This document shows, piece by piece, positions 32,652-39,142 of a DNA stretch of 43,437 nt. Both the position numbers and the translations under genes were made by a program. Below the pieces are notes generated by a model. That model did not search any database and was not told where the DNA came from. It worked only from the letters and a program-made list of their open reading frames with translations. Origin of the DNA: a virus; the IMG/VR virus record IMGVR_UViG_3300037296_000014, positions 1-43,437 of that record. One strand, 5' to 3'. Within the stretch, counting starts at the first letter, position 1. The number at the start of each line of letters is the position of its first letter.

Positions 32652-33224
32652 TTAAAATTGTAGTTCTTTTAACTCAAGTTCTAGCGCGTCGTGTTCCCAT
32701 CCGCCTGTGTTGTTAAAGTCGATAGATACGCTGTGTTTAAGATACGTACCTATGTCGTTCGTCCAGTCGTATTCGGGGCGATGCACACGTACTAGTAACA
32801 CATTGGGCGCGCCGAACAAGCCCACCGCCGCGTCTAATTCCGTTTGAAAGCGAATATCTGGCACTAGCAAGCGCCCGTACCCGCGAAACGTGTTCGCTTC
32901 TTTCGCCCACAGCTTCGCAAAGTAGTCGTCGCCGAACGTGTCGCGCGCGTAATTGCCGTAGTCGATATACACTTCGCGCGGCGTGCGGCCTGCTAGTACG
33001 TCTTGCGGTTCGTCCTTGTGTTCCTCAAAGTACGCCATGGCGCGCCAGAACCCGCCGAACGCCTTGCCAATCGTCGTGAAGCTGACAGCGGTTCGTATCG
33101 CCGCGTCTTTCATAGGCGTGGCGACGCGCGCCACCTTGGCGCTAGGGGATCGCTCTAGCGTCTCTGCGCACAAGTAGTCTTTGCCGACAGATCGCGGCCC
33201 GTTGAACAGAATGCACTTAGTCAT
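32652..33224 (-). CDS. Deoxynucleoside monophosphate kinase
   Basis: In this 190-residue protein, MTKCILFNGPRSVGKDYLC contains the P-loop G-P-R-S-V-G-K-D (9-16), which matches phage dNMP kinases of the T4 gp1-related group. TPREVYIDYGNYARDTFGDD and LLVPDIRFQTEL are typical of that family. It would turn dNMPs from degraded host DNA into dNDPs. The start overlaps the previous gene's stop by 4 bases (ATGA). Confidence 0.88.
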   Translation of the reverse strand: MTKCILFNGPRSVGKDYLCAETLERSPSAKVARVATPMKDAAIRTAVSFTTIGKAFGGFWRAMAYFEEHKDEPQDVLAGRTPREVYIDYGNYARDTFGDDYFAKLWAKEANTFRGYGRLLVPDIRFQTELDAAVGLFGAPNVLLVRVHRPEYDWTNDIGTYLKHSVSIDFNNTGGWEHDALELELKELQF

Positions 33225-33436
33225 TTCGCTGGCCTAATCGCTTTAGATGCGGCCAAGTTCAAGCACGCGCCAAGCCGATAGTCCAGCTTGTCTTCGAAGT
33301 CTTCGCGTTGATCCACGGCGACTTCGCTAAGTTTCGTAGCCTGATACAGCGCCAGTAGCTTTGCCGCTGCGTTTTCTGGCGCATACAGCGTCGTGTCGTA
33401 CTGCGCCAGCTTTGCCGGTACGTCTTCCCAAGCCAT
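33221..33436 (-). CDS. Small unknown protein between resolvase and kinase
   Basis: This 71-residue protein runs from the ATG at 33436, which follows the resolvase stop by 1 base. A longer reading from 33535 would lie inside the resolvase gene. It is helical and mildly acidic (MAWEDVPAKLAQYDTTLY, then VAVDQREDFEDKLDYRLGAC). I recognise no family. The coupling on both sides supports expression with the replication module. Confidence 0.7.
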   Translation of the reverse strand: MAWEDVPAKLAQYDTTLYAPENAAAKLLALYQATKLSEVAVDQREDFEDKLDYRLGACLNLAASKAIRPAK

Positions 33437-33437
33437 G

Positions 33438-34016
33438 TTAAGCCCCTGTGTCCGCGTTGGCGTATGCCAATCGCATTTCAACGTCGCCGCCTGCGTTAAG
33501 CGTCGATAAGATATGATCGCCGCCGAACTTGGCAATCATCGCAGCTTCCGCGCGGTCTAGTATCTTACCCCCGCGCGGCCCTCTGAATTGGTCACGGTCT
33601 TCGGGAAAGAGTTCGTCCGCCCGCGCCATGATTGCGCTGTCGTCCGCCTTGCCCTTGCCGGGTACGTTTAGAACTTGCTTCCAAGTCTGCGGCGGGACCG
33701 TTTCGATAACGATACCGCTATAGAACGCAGCCATGTAGCACACGCCGACAGCGTAGCCAAACTGAAAGCCTGCGCTTGCACTTTGGCCAGTCCGTCCGCC
33801 CACGGCTTCCATAACGATAAGGCTTACGCCCATCAGTTCGAACGTGTCCATCAGGTCGGCAATCGCAAGGGCGTCGATACGTTTGCGCTTGCGCTTGCCG
33901 ACCGCTTGGAACCAGTGCGGCATGTCCCGTACTTCGCCGCAAAGCCTGCGCGTTGTCGTGTCGTACACGGCAAGCGCGCCGCCCGCGCCGGGATCAATGC
34001 CTAACACTAGGGTCAT
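33438..34016 (-). CDS. RuvC-like Holliday-junction resolvase
   Basis: This 192-residue protein has the RNase H-like fold of RuvC. LGIDPGAGGALAVYD carries the first catalytic aspartate (D8), LIVMEAVGGRTGQSASAGFQ has E70, and LDRAEAAMIAKFG has D154 and E157. Phage enzymes of this group resolve branched DNA before packaging. The ATG at 34016 overlaps the previous stop (ATGA) and is preferred over 34034. Confidence 0.9.
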   Translation of the reverse strand: MTLVLGIDPGAGGALAVYDTTTRRLCGEVRDMPHWFQAVGKRKRKRIDALAIADLMDTFELMGVSLIVMEAVGGRTGQSASAGFQFGYAVGVCYMAAFYSGIVIETVPPQTWKQVLNVPGKGKADDSAIMARADELFPEDRDQFRGPRGGKILDRAEAAMIAKFGGDHILSTLNAGGDVEMRLAYANADTGA

Positions 34017-34339
34017 TCCACAGCCCATCCGCATTCTGGCGCGTCACTGTCTTCTATGATGTCTAGATCATTGAAGCGCCACTTGCCGTTTAGACGGTAC
34101 AAGTTAAGGCTTTGCGCCACTGCGTCGCGGTGCAAGTCGCACAGAGTGCGCGGGTTTATGCGCAGCTTAGTGGGCAAAGTCGGCACGACGCCTGCGTACT
34201 GCACGTCGGGTTCGTCGCGCGACGGCTCTGTAGGATTAGAAAGCATAACGCTAAACGCCTTGGCGGCGCGATGTCTGTATTCGTCGTACTCTCTTTTCGA
34301 AACGCGCAGCGCGTGCACGATGTCTTTGCGCACTGACAT
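34013..34339 (-). CDS. Unknown early protein
   Basis: This 108-residue protein has no recognised motif. It begins MSVRKDIVHALRVSKREYDE, then a helical segment, a proline-containing stretch and a C-terminal beta-like part (LYRLNGKWRFNDLDII). Cysteines are too few for a metal site. It overlaps the neighbour upstream (TAATG) and the resolvase downstream (ATGA), so it is translated with them. Confidence 0.65.
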   Translation of the reverse strand: MSVRKDIVHALRVSKREYDEYRHRAAKAFSVMLSNPTEPSRDEPDVQYAGVVPTLPTKLRINPRTLCDLHRDAVAQSLNLYRLNGKWRFNDLDIIEDSDAPECGWAVE

Positions 34340-34524
34340 TACGCCACCCGCACCTTTGTGGTGCCGAAGCCTTTCGAAAGGCTCAAACGCACTGGCAGCT
34401 TGTTTGTGCGACGCGCGATATGGCGGCGCTTCTGGTGGGACAGGCCGTCAGACACTTCGAGTTGATCGAAGTCAAAGAACTTAACGGTGCCTTTGCGGCG
34501 CGTAGCTGTTGTAGTATGTTCCAT
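34339..34524 (-). CDS. Small basic unknown protein
   Basis: This 61-residue protein is strongly basic (ATRRKGTVKFFDFDQLEV, then HQKRRHIARRTNKLPVRL), suggesting a nucleic-acid contact. The start ATG at 34524 has AAGGATAAATACC upstream, close to the AGGATAGAAACC leader used by three genes at 37.3-38.0 kb. Its stop overlaps the next start. Function unknown. Confidence 0.65.
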   Translation of the reverse strand: MEHTTTATRRKGTVKFFDFDQLEVSDGLSHQKRRHIARRTNKLPVRLSLSKGFGTTKVRVA

Positions 34525-34535
34525 GGTATTTATCC

Positions 34536-34865
34536 TTAGTTTAAGAGACGTTTAACCTCGTCTGGAAGTTCCGCCATAATGCGGTCGTGGTCAATCGTAC
34601 GTTCATCGCCCATCACAACTTCGCTGATAATGACGTGGACGTAGTGGTATCCGGGCGCTTCCTTGGCCAAGTCGTGATCGCGCTTGTACTCTGCGTACAC
34701 GACTTTCGTAGGCACCTTGAAGCGCTCGGAAATTGTCTGCGCTGCGGCGTCGATACCGTCGCGCAATGAGGCGGGCCAATCGTCGTACGGCACGTCCATA
34801 GGGCCGTCTATACTGGCGTCCATTTCCCAAGTGCGGGGCGCAAGCGTTAGTCTAATATCATCCAC
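34536..34865 (-). CDS. Unknown acidic early protein
   Basis: This 109-residue acidic protein (MDDIRLTLAPRTWEMDASID; PDEVKRLLN at the end) has no recognised family. A GTG at 34865 with AGGAAGG about 9 bases upstream serves as start and overlaps the preceding gene by 8 bases. The mixed alpha/beta character (VYAEYKRDHDL, YHYVHVIISEVVM) suggests a small folded domain. Confidence 0.65.
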   Translation of the reverse strand: MDDIRLTLAPRTWEMDASIDGPMDVPYDDWPASLRDGIDAAAQTISERFKVPTKVVYAEYKRDHDLAKEAPGYHYVHVIISEVVMGDERTIDHDRIMAELPDEVKRLLN

Positions 34866-35190
34866 GGGGTGAAGCCTTCCTATCTCTGCCGCGCATCATT
34901 GCTACGCGTACGGTGCGCGCTTCGCGGTCTTTCGCAAGCGTCTTGTCTAGTTCGCTACGGATCGCCAGTAGCAAGCCTAGCTTTTTGTTCACGTAGTCGC
35001 TGACTTTCCACCACGTTTCGTCGCGGTCAAGTTCGACTAGCATATGCCTGTTGTCTAATAGGGGTTCCAAGTCTGCGTACGGAACCCCTGCGTTTGCGGC
35101 CAGCATCCGGGGCGGTTCGTCCAGCGCCTTACAGATGCGCCATAAGAAACTATCGCTTGCCTTTGGCGGGCTTCCCGTTCGTCGGGGCAT
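34858..35190 (-). CDS. Unknown protein with possible helix-turn-helix
   Basis: This 110-residue protein runs from the ATG at 35190, chosen over a GTG at 35199 because GGAGAG lies 8 bases upstream of the ATG. SFLWRICKALDEPPRMLAAN and AGVPYADLEPLL resemble a helix-turn-helix, followed by a second helical part (YVNKKLGLLLAIRSEL) and a basic tail. It could bind DNA, but the similarity is by eye. The gene overlaps the small zinc-ribbon-like gene by 41 bases. Confidence 0.65.
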   Translation of the reverse strand: MPRRTGSPPKASDSFLWRICKALDEPPRMLAANAGVPYADLEPLLDNRHMLVELDRDETWWKVSDYVNKKLGLLLAIRSELDKTLAKDREARTVRVAMMRGRDRKASPRG

Positions 35191-35302
35191 TGCGTTCACT
35201 CTCCGGCTTGCAGGCTGGCGGCTCTGGATCGTTCATATCCCAAACCAGACCGCAGGCCGCGCAGTTCATTTGATCGCTGTACTGGATCGCCTTGCAGGTC
35301 AT
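35150..35302 (-). CDS. Small zinc-ribbon-like protein
   Basis: This 50-residue protein has MNCAACGLVWDMND followed by PEPPACK, plus an earlier C3, giving a C...C-x2-C...C arrangement that could bind one zinc. Short proteins with CxxCgl.WD.nD..PP.C are common in phage early regions and their function is unknown. The ATG at 35302 overlaps the upstream stop (TAATG). The gene is short but its fit between neighbours and cysteine spacing make it convincing. Confidence 0.75.
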   Translation of the reverse strand: MTCKAIQYSDQMNCAACGLVWDMNDPEPPACKPESERNAPTNGKPAKGKR

Positions 35303-36390
35303 TACGCGACCTCTACAACGTCCGTGCCGTCAAGCGCCGCAAGGGCTTCGGCCAGCAGGTTAGCGCGCTTCACGATTTCATCGCGCACAAGGGCGTATTG
35401 GTCGCCGTCAGGGCTGAAAGGCGTCTTGCCCTTGATGTAGTTCGTGTACGTGCTGCGCGATACGCCCAACGCCTCTGCCATGGCCGTGTCGCCTGCGCCG
35501 CAGGACTTCAAGTTGTCCAGCACGATTGGATCGGTCGCGCCTTCCGCCACTTCGGCTGCGGCTGTGGCTTTTTCTTTCTTCGCGGCAGCAGTCGTCGCCC
35601 GGCCAGAAGGCTCTTTGTGTGCAGCCACCAGTTCAAGAATGTCAGACGGCGCGTCGTCCATCGCCATTGCGGCAATCTGCAATGCGGTCACGTCGCCTTC
35701 GTCCAGACCGATGCGCGATGCGGCGGACTGCGTAAGAATGTCGTCGTCGTCTTCAATGATCGTTTCGATGTCTTCGTACACTGCGACTTGATCGAAGCCT
35801 TTACCGACGTGTGCCGATACCTTTGCGATCACTGCGCCGATGTCTGTATCTGCCATTGGTTTTTCTCCTGTATGTGCGTCCAACGCCTCTTGCACCAGAT
35901 CGCGTGTAATGCCCGCGCTTGCCAAGATTTGACTAGGCGTCTTATCAAGCGTTAGCTGTTTGAATACTTCTTTCGCAGCGGACAAAGCGAACTTGTCGAT
36001 ACGCGTGCGGTCGTCGTCTGTTGAAAGCCACAGTTCGGTGTCGATTGTGTTCTTTCCAAGCCAATCGGCAGACAGGTTCGCTTCGTATTCTTCCAACGCA
36101 GCTTCCACAGCGTCGTCTAGGCCGCTTTCGTATTCGCTGCGCTCGTGACTGCCTTCGTCGCCCTCTGCGATGTCGGCGTATTCGCCATTGTTAATCTCGT
36201 ACATGGCCACGGCGTCCAGCACTGCCAGATTGATCGACTTGGCCAGCCCTTCGGTGAACGCCTTCGTCGTGGTGGCGTTCACAACGGTAAGCGCTTCCTC
36301 AATCGTGTGCGGCTTCCTTGGGTTCAGCTTGGGCGATGCGAACGCGGTGGCGATCACGTCAGCGGTGTCGATATGGTCTTGCAGGTACAT
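35302..36390 (-). CDS. Helix-turn-helix protein, possibly made as two products from one frame
   Basis: This 362-residue protein is acidic in its N-terminal half (EGDEGSHERSEYESGLDDAV). The C-terminus has a Cro/C1-type helix-turn-helix (CGAGDTAMAEALGVSRSTYT, then NYIKGKTPF). The ATG at 36390 is chosen because AGAGGA lies 8 bases upstream; an ATG at 36399 sits directly on that motif. A strong in-frame internal start at 35856 would yield a separate 184-residue C-terminal protein including the helix-turn-helix. A regulatory role is likely but unproved. The gene follows a 12-bp inverted repeat. Confidence 0.8.
   Translation of the reverse strand: MYLQDHIDTADVIATAFASPKLNPRKPHTIEEALTVVNATTTKAFTEGLAKSINLAVLDAVAMYEINNGEYADIAEGDEGSHERSEYESGLDDAVEAALEEYEANLSADWLGKNTIDTELWLSTDDDRTRIDKFALSAAKEVFKQLTLDKTPSQILASAGITRDLVQEALDAHTGEKPMADTDIGAVIAKVSAHVGKGFDQVAVYEDIETIIEDDDDILTQSAASRIGLDEGDVTALQIAAMAMDDAPSDILELVAAHKEPSGRATTAAAKKEKATAAAEVAEGATDPIVLDNLKSCGAGDTAMAEALGVSRSTYTNYIKGKTPFSPDGDQYALVRDEIVKRANLLAEALAALDGTDVVEVA
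35854..35869 (-). promoter_or_regulatory. Internal ribosome-binding site and in-frame ATG
   Basis: On the minus strand AGGAG (35869-35865) is followed after 8 bases by ATG (35856-35854), in frame with the surrounding gene. The codons around it (ACA GGA GAA AAA CCA ATG) are AT-rich compared with their neighbours. This would start a 184-residue product beginning MADTDIGAVIAKV. Confidence 0.7.
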
Positions 36391-36414
36391 GGCTTTCATC
36401 CTCTGTGCTTTGTA

Positions 36415-36455
36415 ATGCCCTGACGACGGGGAGGGTGGGAGGATCGTCAGGGCAT
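36415..36455 (-). promoter_or_regulatory. 12-bp perfect inverted repeat just upstream of the HTH gene
   Basis: ATGCCCTGACGA (36415-36426) pairs with TCGTCAGGGCAT (36444-36455) around a 17-base loop that is pyrimidine-rich on the transcribed minus strand. The loop contains ATCCTC, complementary to GAGGAT in the Shine-Dalgarno of the following gene. No T run follows, so a regulatory stem or operator is more likely than a simple terminator. Confidence 0.75.
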
Positions 36456-36468
36456 CCGCAAAGCGCAG

Positions 36469-36822
36469 TTAGGCAGTTTTGGCCGCTTGCGCTTTCTCTA
36501 GCTTCACACGCCAGACGCGAACACCACGGCCCAGCGTGTCGTCGTTCACGGTGCGAATTGCGAAGTCGTAGCCGTCATTCTTCGCCTTGAAACGGCGGAT
36601 CGCGCCGGACATGCGATTGGTCAGGCTGCGTGCGGTTTCTTTGAACATCTTGTCACGTTCGCCTGCGTCGGTGACGGTGGCCGGAACGGTGACAGGCTCA
36701 AGAAACGACGCGCCTTCGGGCATTGCGGACAGCTTGTCGGCGGTTTCGGACGAACGCGCGCCGCGTGTCGCTTCCGGGATATTCAAACCTTTGTCGAAGT
36801 CGAACTTTGCTTTAGTGGCCAT
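36469..36822 (-). CDS. Unknown early protein
   Basis: This 117-residue protein begins MATKAKFDFDKGLNIPEATR and has a basic helix (SLTNRMSGAIRRFKAKNDGY) followed by strands (DFAIRTVNDDTLGRGVRVWR). The end resembles a small nucleic-acid-binding fold, but I recognise no family. AGGAG eight bases before the ATG at 36822 is a strong ribosome-binding site. The stop lies 14 bases before a large inverted repeat. Confidence 0.75.
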   Translation of the reverse strand: MATKAKFDFDKGLNIPEATRGARSSETADKLSAMPEGASFLEPVTVPATVTDAGERDKMFKETARSLTNRMSGAIRRFKAKNDGYDFAIRTVNDDTLGRGVRVWRVKLEKAQAAKTA

Positions 36823-36894
36823 GGTTATTCTCCTAAATGGCGTGGTAATGTCGTGGTCGTATACGTAGCGGCGTGCGATAGGGTCGTCAAGTCG

Positions 36895-37026
36895 CTATGT
36901 GAAAAGTTTGTACAGCCCGAACCACGCGAACGCGCCGAACGCCGCTGCGGCAGTTAGCATACGATAAGAGGCGGCGGGGTTTTTCTGCCGCGCGATGTCG
37001 TCTTGAATGTCGTCGCTAGTAAGCAT
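36895..37026 (-). CDS. Tiny single-span membrane protein
   Basis: This 43-residue protein has a charged N-terminus (MLTSDDIQDDIARQKNPAAS) and a hydrophobic helix (TAAAAFGAFAWFGLYKLF, residues 25-42). TAGAGG lies 8-9 bases before the ATG at 37026. It would sit in the inner membrane. Such short proteins in phage early regions may act on host membrane functions, but nothing specific is visible. Confidence 0.6.
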   Translation of the reverse strand: MLTSDDIQDDIARQKNPAASYRMLTAAAAFGAFAWFGLYKLFT

Positions 37027-37082
37027 GTCGTAAGCCTCTACATTGCGTTCGTGTATTACGTAAACTTGTTAGCGGACAAAGT

Positions 37083-37115
37083 AAAGCCCCCGTCACGCTA
37101 GGCAACGAGGGCTTT
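37083..37115. terminator. Terminator-like hairpin
   Basis: AAAGCCC (37083-37089) pairs with GGGCTTT (37109-37115); CGT and ACG extend the stem after one mismatch. The A/T ends of the stem suit termination on either strand, but a long T run is absent. It divides the small early genes into two groups. A weak promoter-like sequence (TTGTCC and TAATAC on the minus strand) lies downstream of it. Confidence 0.5.
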
Positions 37116-37136
37116 AAGGCCGCAATGGTTTCTGTC

Positions 37137-37307
37137 CTATTCGACGTAGCCGCACACCTCCATTTCCGGGGCACACGGCGTCAACACGCTTGTGCCGACT
37201 AGAAGCCCCCAGCCCATTGCGAACAGCAGCAGGCATGCCGCTATGTCGCTGGCCCATTCGCTAATCCGTACGCCGTCATTCATCCGCTTTGATTGTCTCG
37301 TATACAT
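37137..37307 (-). CDS. Small membrane protein
   Basis: This 56-residue protein runs from the ATG at 37307, preceded by TAGGATAGAAACC, a leader shared with the genes starting at 37688 and 37971. A hydrophobic segment DIAACLLLFAMGWGLLVGTS lies at about residues 19-38, with two cysteines near the C-terminus (CAPEMEVCGYVE). A longer reading from 37361 lacks this leader. Function unknown. Confidence 0.65.
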   Translation of the reverse strand: MYTRQSKRMNDGVRISEWASDIAACLLLFAMGWGLLVGTSVLTPCAPEMEVCGYVE

Positions 37308-37317
37308 GGTTTCTATC

Positions 37318-37428
37318 CTAAAAGTCGCCGCAGATCGCAGCTGTTGCATTCCAGATTGCAAGGGCGATCTGTGCCGCCCCTGCGTCGCTTGCGTATTGGT
37401 GCAGATCGAACAGCGCCGTACAGATCAT
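37318..37428 (-). CDS. Very short coupled ORF
   Basis: This 36-residue ORF has an ATG that overlaps the upstream stop (ATGA at 37428-37425). The product is MICTALFDLHQYASDAGAAQ followed by IALAIWNATAAICGDF. It is short, but the coupled start, the gap it fills and normal codon use support expression. No family recognised. Confidence 0.5.
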   Translation of the reverse strand: MICTALFDLHQYASDAGAAQIALAIWNATAAICGDF

Positions 37429-37688
37429 GCCGTAATCGCTGCGTTGATCGCGCGGGCTGCGCGGCGGTTGAAAACGTCAACGCGGCCTTCTGCAAACGAT
37501 ATGCAGCCTACGCCGACGAACCCGAACGCCTTAGAGGCTTCATGCGCGCGATGGTATACGCGCGACTGGCGGTGCGCCAGTCGAAAGCCCGCATCGTTAT
37601 TCGCCCACGCTGGGAACAGTGCGCCAATCGCTTCGGCGTGGCTTAGTCGGCGCATCATCGCCGCGTTAATGTCACTCAAGGTGGCCAT
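37425..37688 (-). CDS. Unknown small early protein
   Basis: This 87-residue protein runs from the ATG at 37688 with the TAGGATAGAAACC leader. It is helical and basic (MATLSDINAAMMRRLSHAEA; then LAHRQSRVYHRAHEASKA; ending VFNRRAARAINAAITA). I recognise no family. The same leader is used by the genes on either side, so they are probably expressed to similar levels. Confidence 0.68.
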   Translation of the reverse strand: MATLSDINAAMMRRLSHAEAIGALFPAWANNDAGFRLAHRQSRVYHRAHEASKAFGFVGVGCISFAEGRVDVFNRRAARAINAAITA

Positions 37689-37698
37689 GGTTTCTATC

Positions 37699-37971
37699 CT
37701 ATTTTTGCGCCAGTTCAAAGGCGGCAATGATTACGGCTGCGTCTTCTTTGCGCACTGCGTGCGCGGCGCGGTCTGACTTGTCAAAGAGGTAGACCGCCCA
37801 GCTACGCGCGCCGATTGTCTGTTTGCGAATTGCGCCGCCGTCATTAGCCGAACACACTGCAAGCGCGCGGCGCAGCAATTCGCTTTCATTCTTTAACCCT
37901 GCTACTGTTTCGTCAAACTTGATCGTGCTGGCTACGATAACTTGCGCGCGGATTTGCTTTTGGTTTCCCAT
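37699..37971 (-). CDS. Unknown small early protein
   Basis: This 90-residue protein has helical segments (NESELLRRALAVCSAN and EDAAVIIAAFELAQK) and a strand (ARSWAVYLFDKSD). It has the AGGATAGAAACC leader before the ATG at 37971. No family recognised. A TGCAGCG/CGCTGCA hairpin lies about 40 bases upstream. Confidence 0.7.
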   Translation of the reverse strand: MGNQKQIRAQVIVASTIKFDETVAGLKNESELLRRALAVCSANDGGAIRKQTIGARSWAVYLFDKSDRAAHAVRKEDAAVIIAAFELAQK

Positions 37972-38010
37972 GGTTTCTATCCTCTTTGCCGGGCGAAAAG
38001 TGCCCTATGA

Positions 38011-38030
38011 TGCAGCGCCGAAACGCTGCA
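38011..38030 (-). repeat. Diverged copy of the TGCAGCG hairpin module
   Basis: TGCAGCG (38011-38017) pairs with CGCTGCA (38024-38030). On the transcribed strand the loop is TTTCGG, close to a UUCG tetraloop. The hairpin is followed by TCATAGGGC, like TCATGGGGC in the three better-conserved copies. The downstream leader is of the other type (AGGATAGAAACC). Confidence 0.7.
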
Positions 38031-38057
38031 CTTTAGGTCAATCTTGCGTCGTGTCGC

Positions 38058-38276
38058 TTAGTCGTCCTGCATACTACATATGGTGCGTACGCGTTGGATT
38101 TCCCATGCACTACCCGTCGCGGCGTGAATGCCTATAATGCCTGCGTCCGTCGTCATTTCATCGCAAGGCACGCGGTAAAACCACTTCATTTCGTACACGC
38201 CTTGCGCGCCTGCGGGCCTGCATTCCGCCTCTACGTCGTACAGTTTCGGTGCAGTGTTTTGTGTCGCTTGTGTCAT
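38058..38276 (-). CDS. Unknown small early protein
   Basis: This 72-residue protein (MTQATQNTAPKLYDVEAECR, then VYEMKWFYRVPCDE, ending WEIQRVRTICSMQDD) has a beta-rich look with three cysteines. No family recognised. It starts 10 bases after the previous stop, with a GAGGG upstream. Confidence 0.65.
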   Translation of the reverse strand: MTQATQNTAPKLYDVEAECRPAGAQGVYEMKWFYRVPCDEMTTDAGIIGIHAATGSAWEIQRVRTICSMQDD

Positions 38277-38286
38277 GTCTTCGCCC

Positions 38287-38505
38287 TCAATACGTTGCTG
38301 TGGAATGATTAACGCGGCGGGTTTTTCCGCCCTCTACTTCGCGCGCCGCAGTATGGAAGCAATCCACGCGGCCCCCTGCATAGGCGCGCGTTTTGATTGT
38401 CTCCATATCCGCGCGGGATACGCGTACGCCGTCCACATAGAAACGCGCCTCCATACCCCCGCCAATGTGTTCCGCAAGGCTGTGGCTGTGCTTAAAGTTC
38501 CGCAT
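38287..38505 (-). CDS. Unknown small early protein
   Basis: This 72-residue protein (MRNFKHSHSLAEHIGGGMEA, then RFYVDGVRVSRADMETI) has no recognised family. The start has the conserved AATTGGAGAGATACA leader with the hairpin module upstream. Conserved leader copies before this and three neighbouring genes support the start. Confidence 0.68.
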   Translation of the reverse strand: MRNFKHSHSLAEHIGGGMEARFYVDGVRVSRADMETIKTRAYAGGRVDCFHTAAREVEGGKTRRVNHSTATY

Positions 38506-38579
38506 TGTATCTCTCCAATTAGGTTAGAGGCATAATCGCCCCATGATGCAGCGCCGCAGCGCTGCACTAGGGAAGGTTA
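38503..38579 (-). repeat. Leader-hairpin repeat, copy 1
   Basis: This copy runs from the TAA of the upstream gene to the ATG of the next. It contains TAACCTTCCCTAG, the hairpin TGCAGCGC-TGCG-GCGCTGCA (38547-38566), TCATGGGGCGATTATGCC, TCTAACCTAATTGG and the ribosome-binding site GGAGAG. It is nearly identical to the copies at 39066 and 39719. Confidence 0.93.
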
Positions 38580-39068
38580 GGCGTCTAGGGCTGCGCGCAT
38601 TGCGCCGTCTCGTGACTTGGCCCGGACATATACAACGCCCTCTGCGCCCTTGCCCTTGGCCCATACGGCCCATACCGGGCCTTCGCTGGCGCTTGTGCCC
38701 CAATACGCCCCGCCTGCGTCATACTCTCCAGCAGGCCCGGACGCGGCCAGCGCGGCCAAGTCTTCAAAGCCTGGGTTGCGGGATACGCGGCCCATCGGCG
38801 CGCCGTAGCGGCTCGACAGTTTAGGCCAAGGTGTAAAACGTGATGTCTTAACCTTAACCTTGGCCGCGACTGGCCAGCGTACGTTAGCGCCGTATGTATT
38901 TTGCAGGTTACTATATCCGCGCTTGTCGCCTTTCGTCTCAAGGCGTCCGTAGATGTCGCCCGTACCTTCGGACCAGTCCGATATTTTGAACACTTCCCAC
39001 GCGTTGCGCGCGCCGTGGAACACTTCTACCGTATCGCCTGCGCCTATGCTGCGGCCCATGAATTGCAT
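38577..39068 (-). CDS. Unknown early protein
   Basis: This 163-residue protein begins MQFMGRSIGAGDTVEVFHGA and has many glycine and aromatic residues (AWEVFKISDWSEGTGDIYGR; VWAVWAKGKGAEGVVYVRA). It probably forms a beta-rich fold, perhaps with SH3-like character at the start. No family recognised. Both the start and the stop lie within copies of the leader-hairpin repeat. Confidence 0.7.
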   Translation of the reverse strand: MQFMGRSIGAGDTVEVFHGARNAWEVFKISDWSEGTGDIYGRLETKGDKRGYSNLQNTYGANVRWPVAAKVKVKTSRFTPWPKLSSRYGAPMGRVSRNPGFEDLAALAASGPAGEYDAGGAYWGTSASEGPVWAVWAKGKGAEGVVYVRAKSRDGAMRAALDA

Positions 39069-39142
39069 TGTATCTCTCCAATTAGGTTAGAGGCATAATC
39101 GCCCCATGATGCAGCGCTGCGGCGCTGCACTAGGGAAGGTTA
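39066..39142 (-). repeat. Leader-hairpin repeat, copy 2 (inverted tetraloop)
   Basis: This is the same module as copy 1, but the hairpin (39110-39129) has the tetraloop CGCA on the transcribed strand instead of TGCG. The stem TGCAGCGC/GCGCTGCA is unchanged. The two differences are exactly what an inversion of the loop would give. The flanks are otherwise identical to copy 1. Confidence 0.92.

Noticed and set aside
35302-36390. A lysogeny repressor
   Set aside because: The helix-turn-helix is at the C-terminus of a large acidic protein, and no integrase, excisionase or attachment site was seen. A regulatory role remains possible, but lysogeny is not supported.
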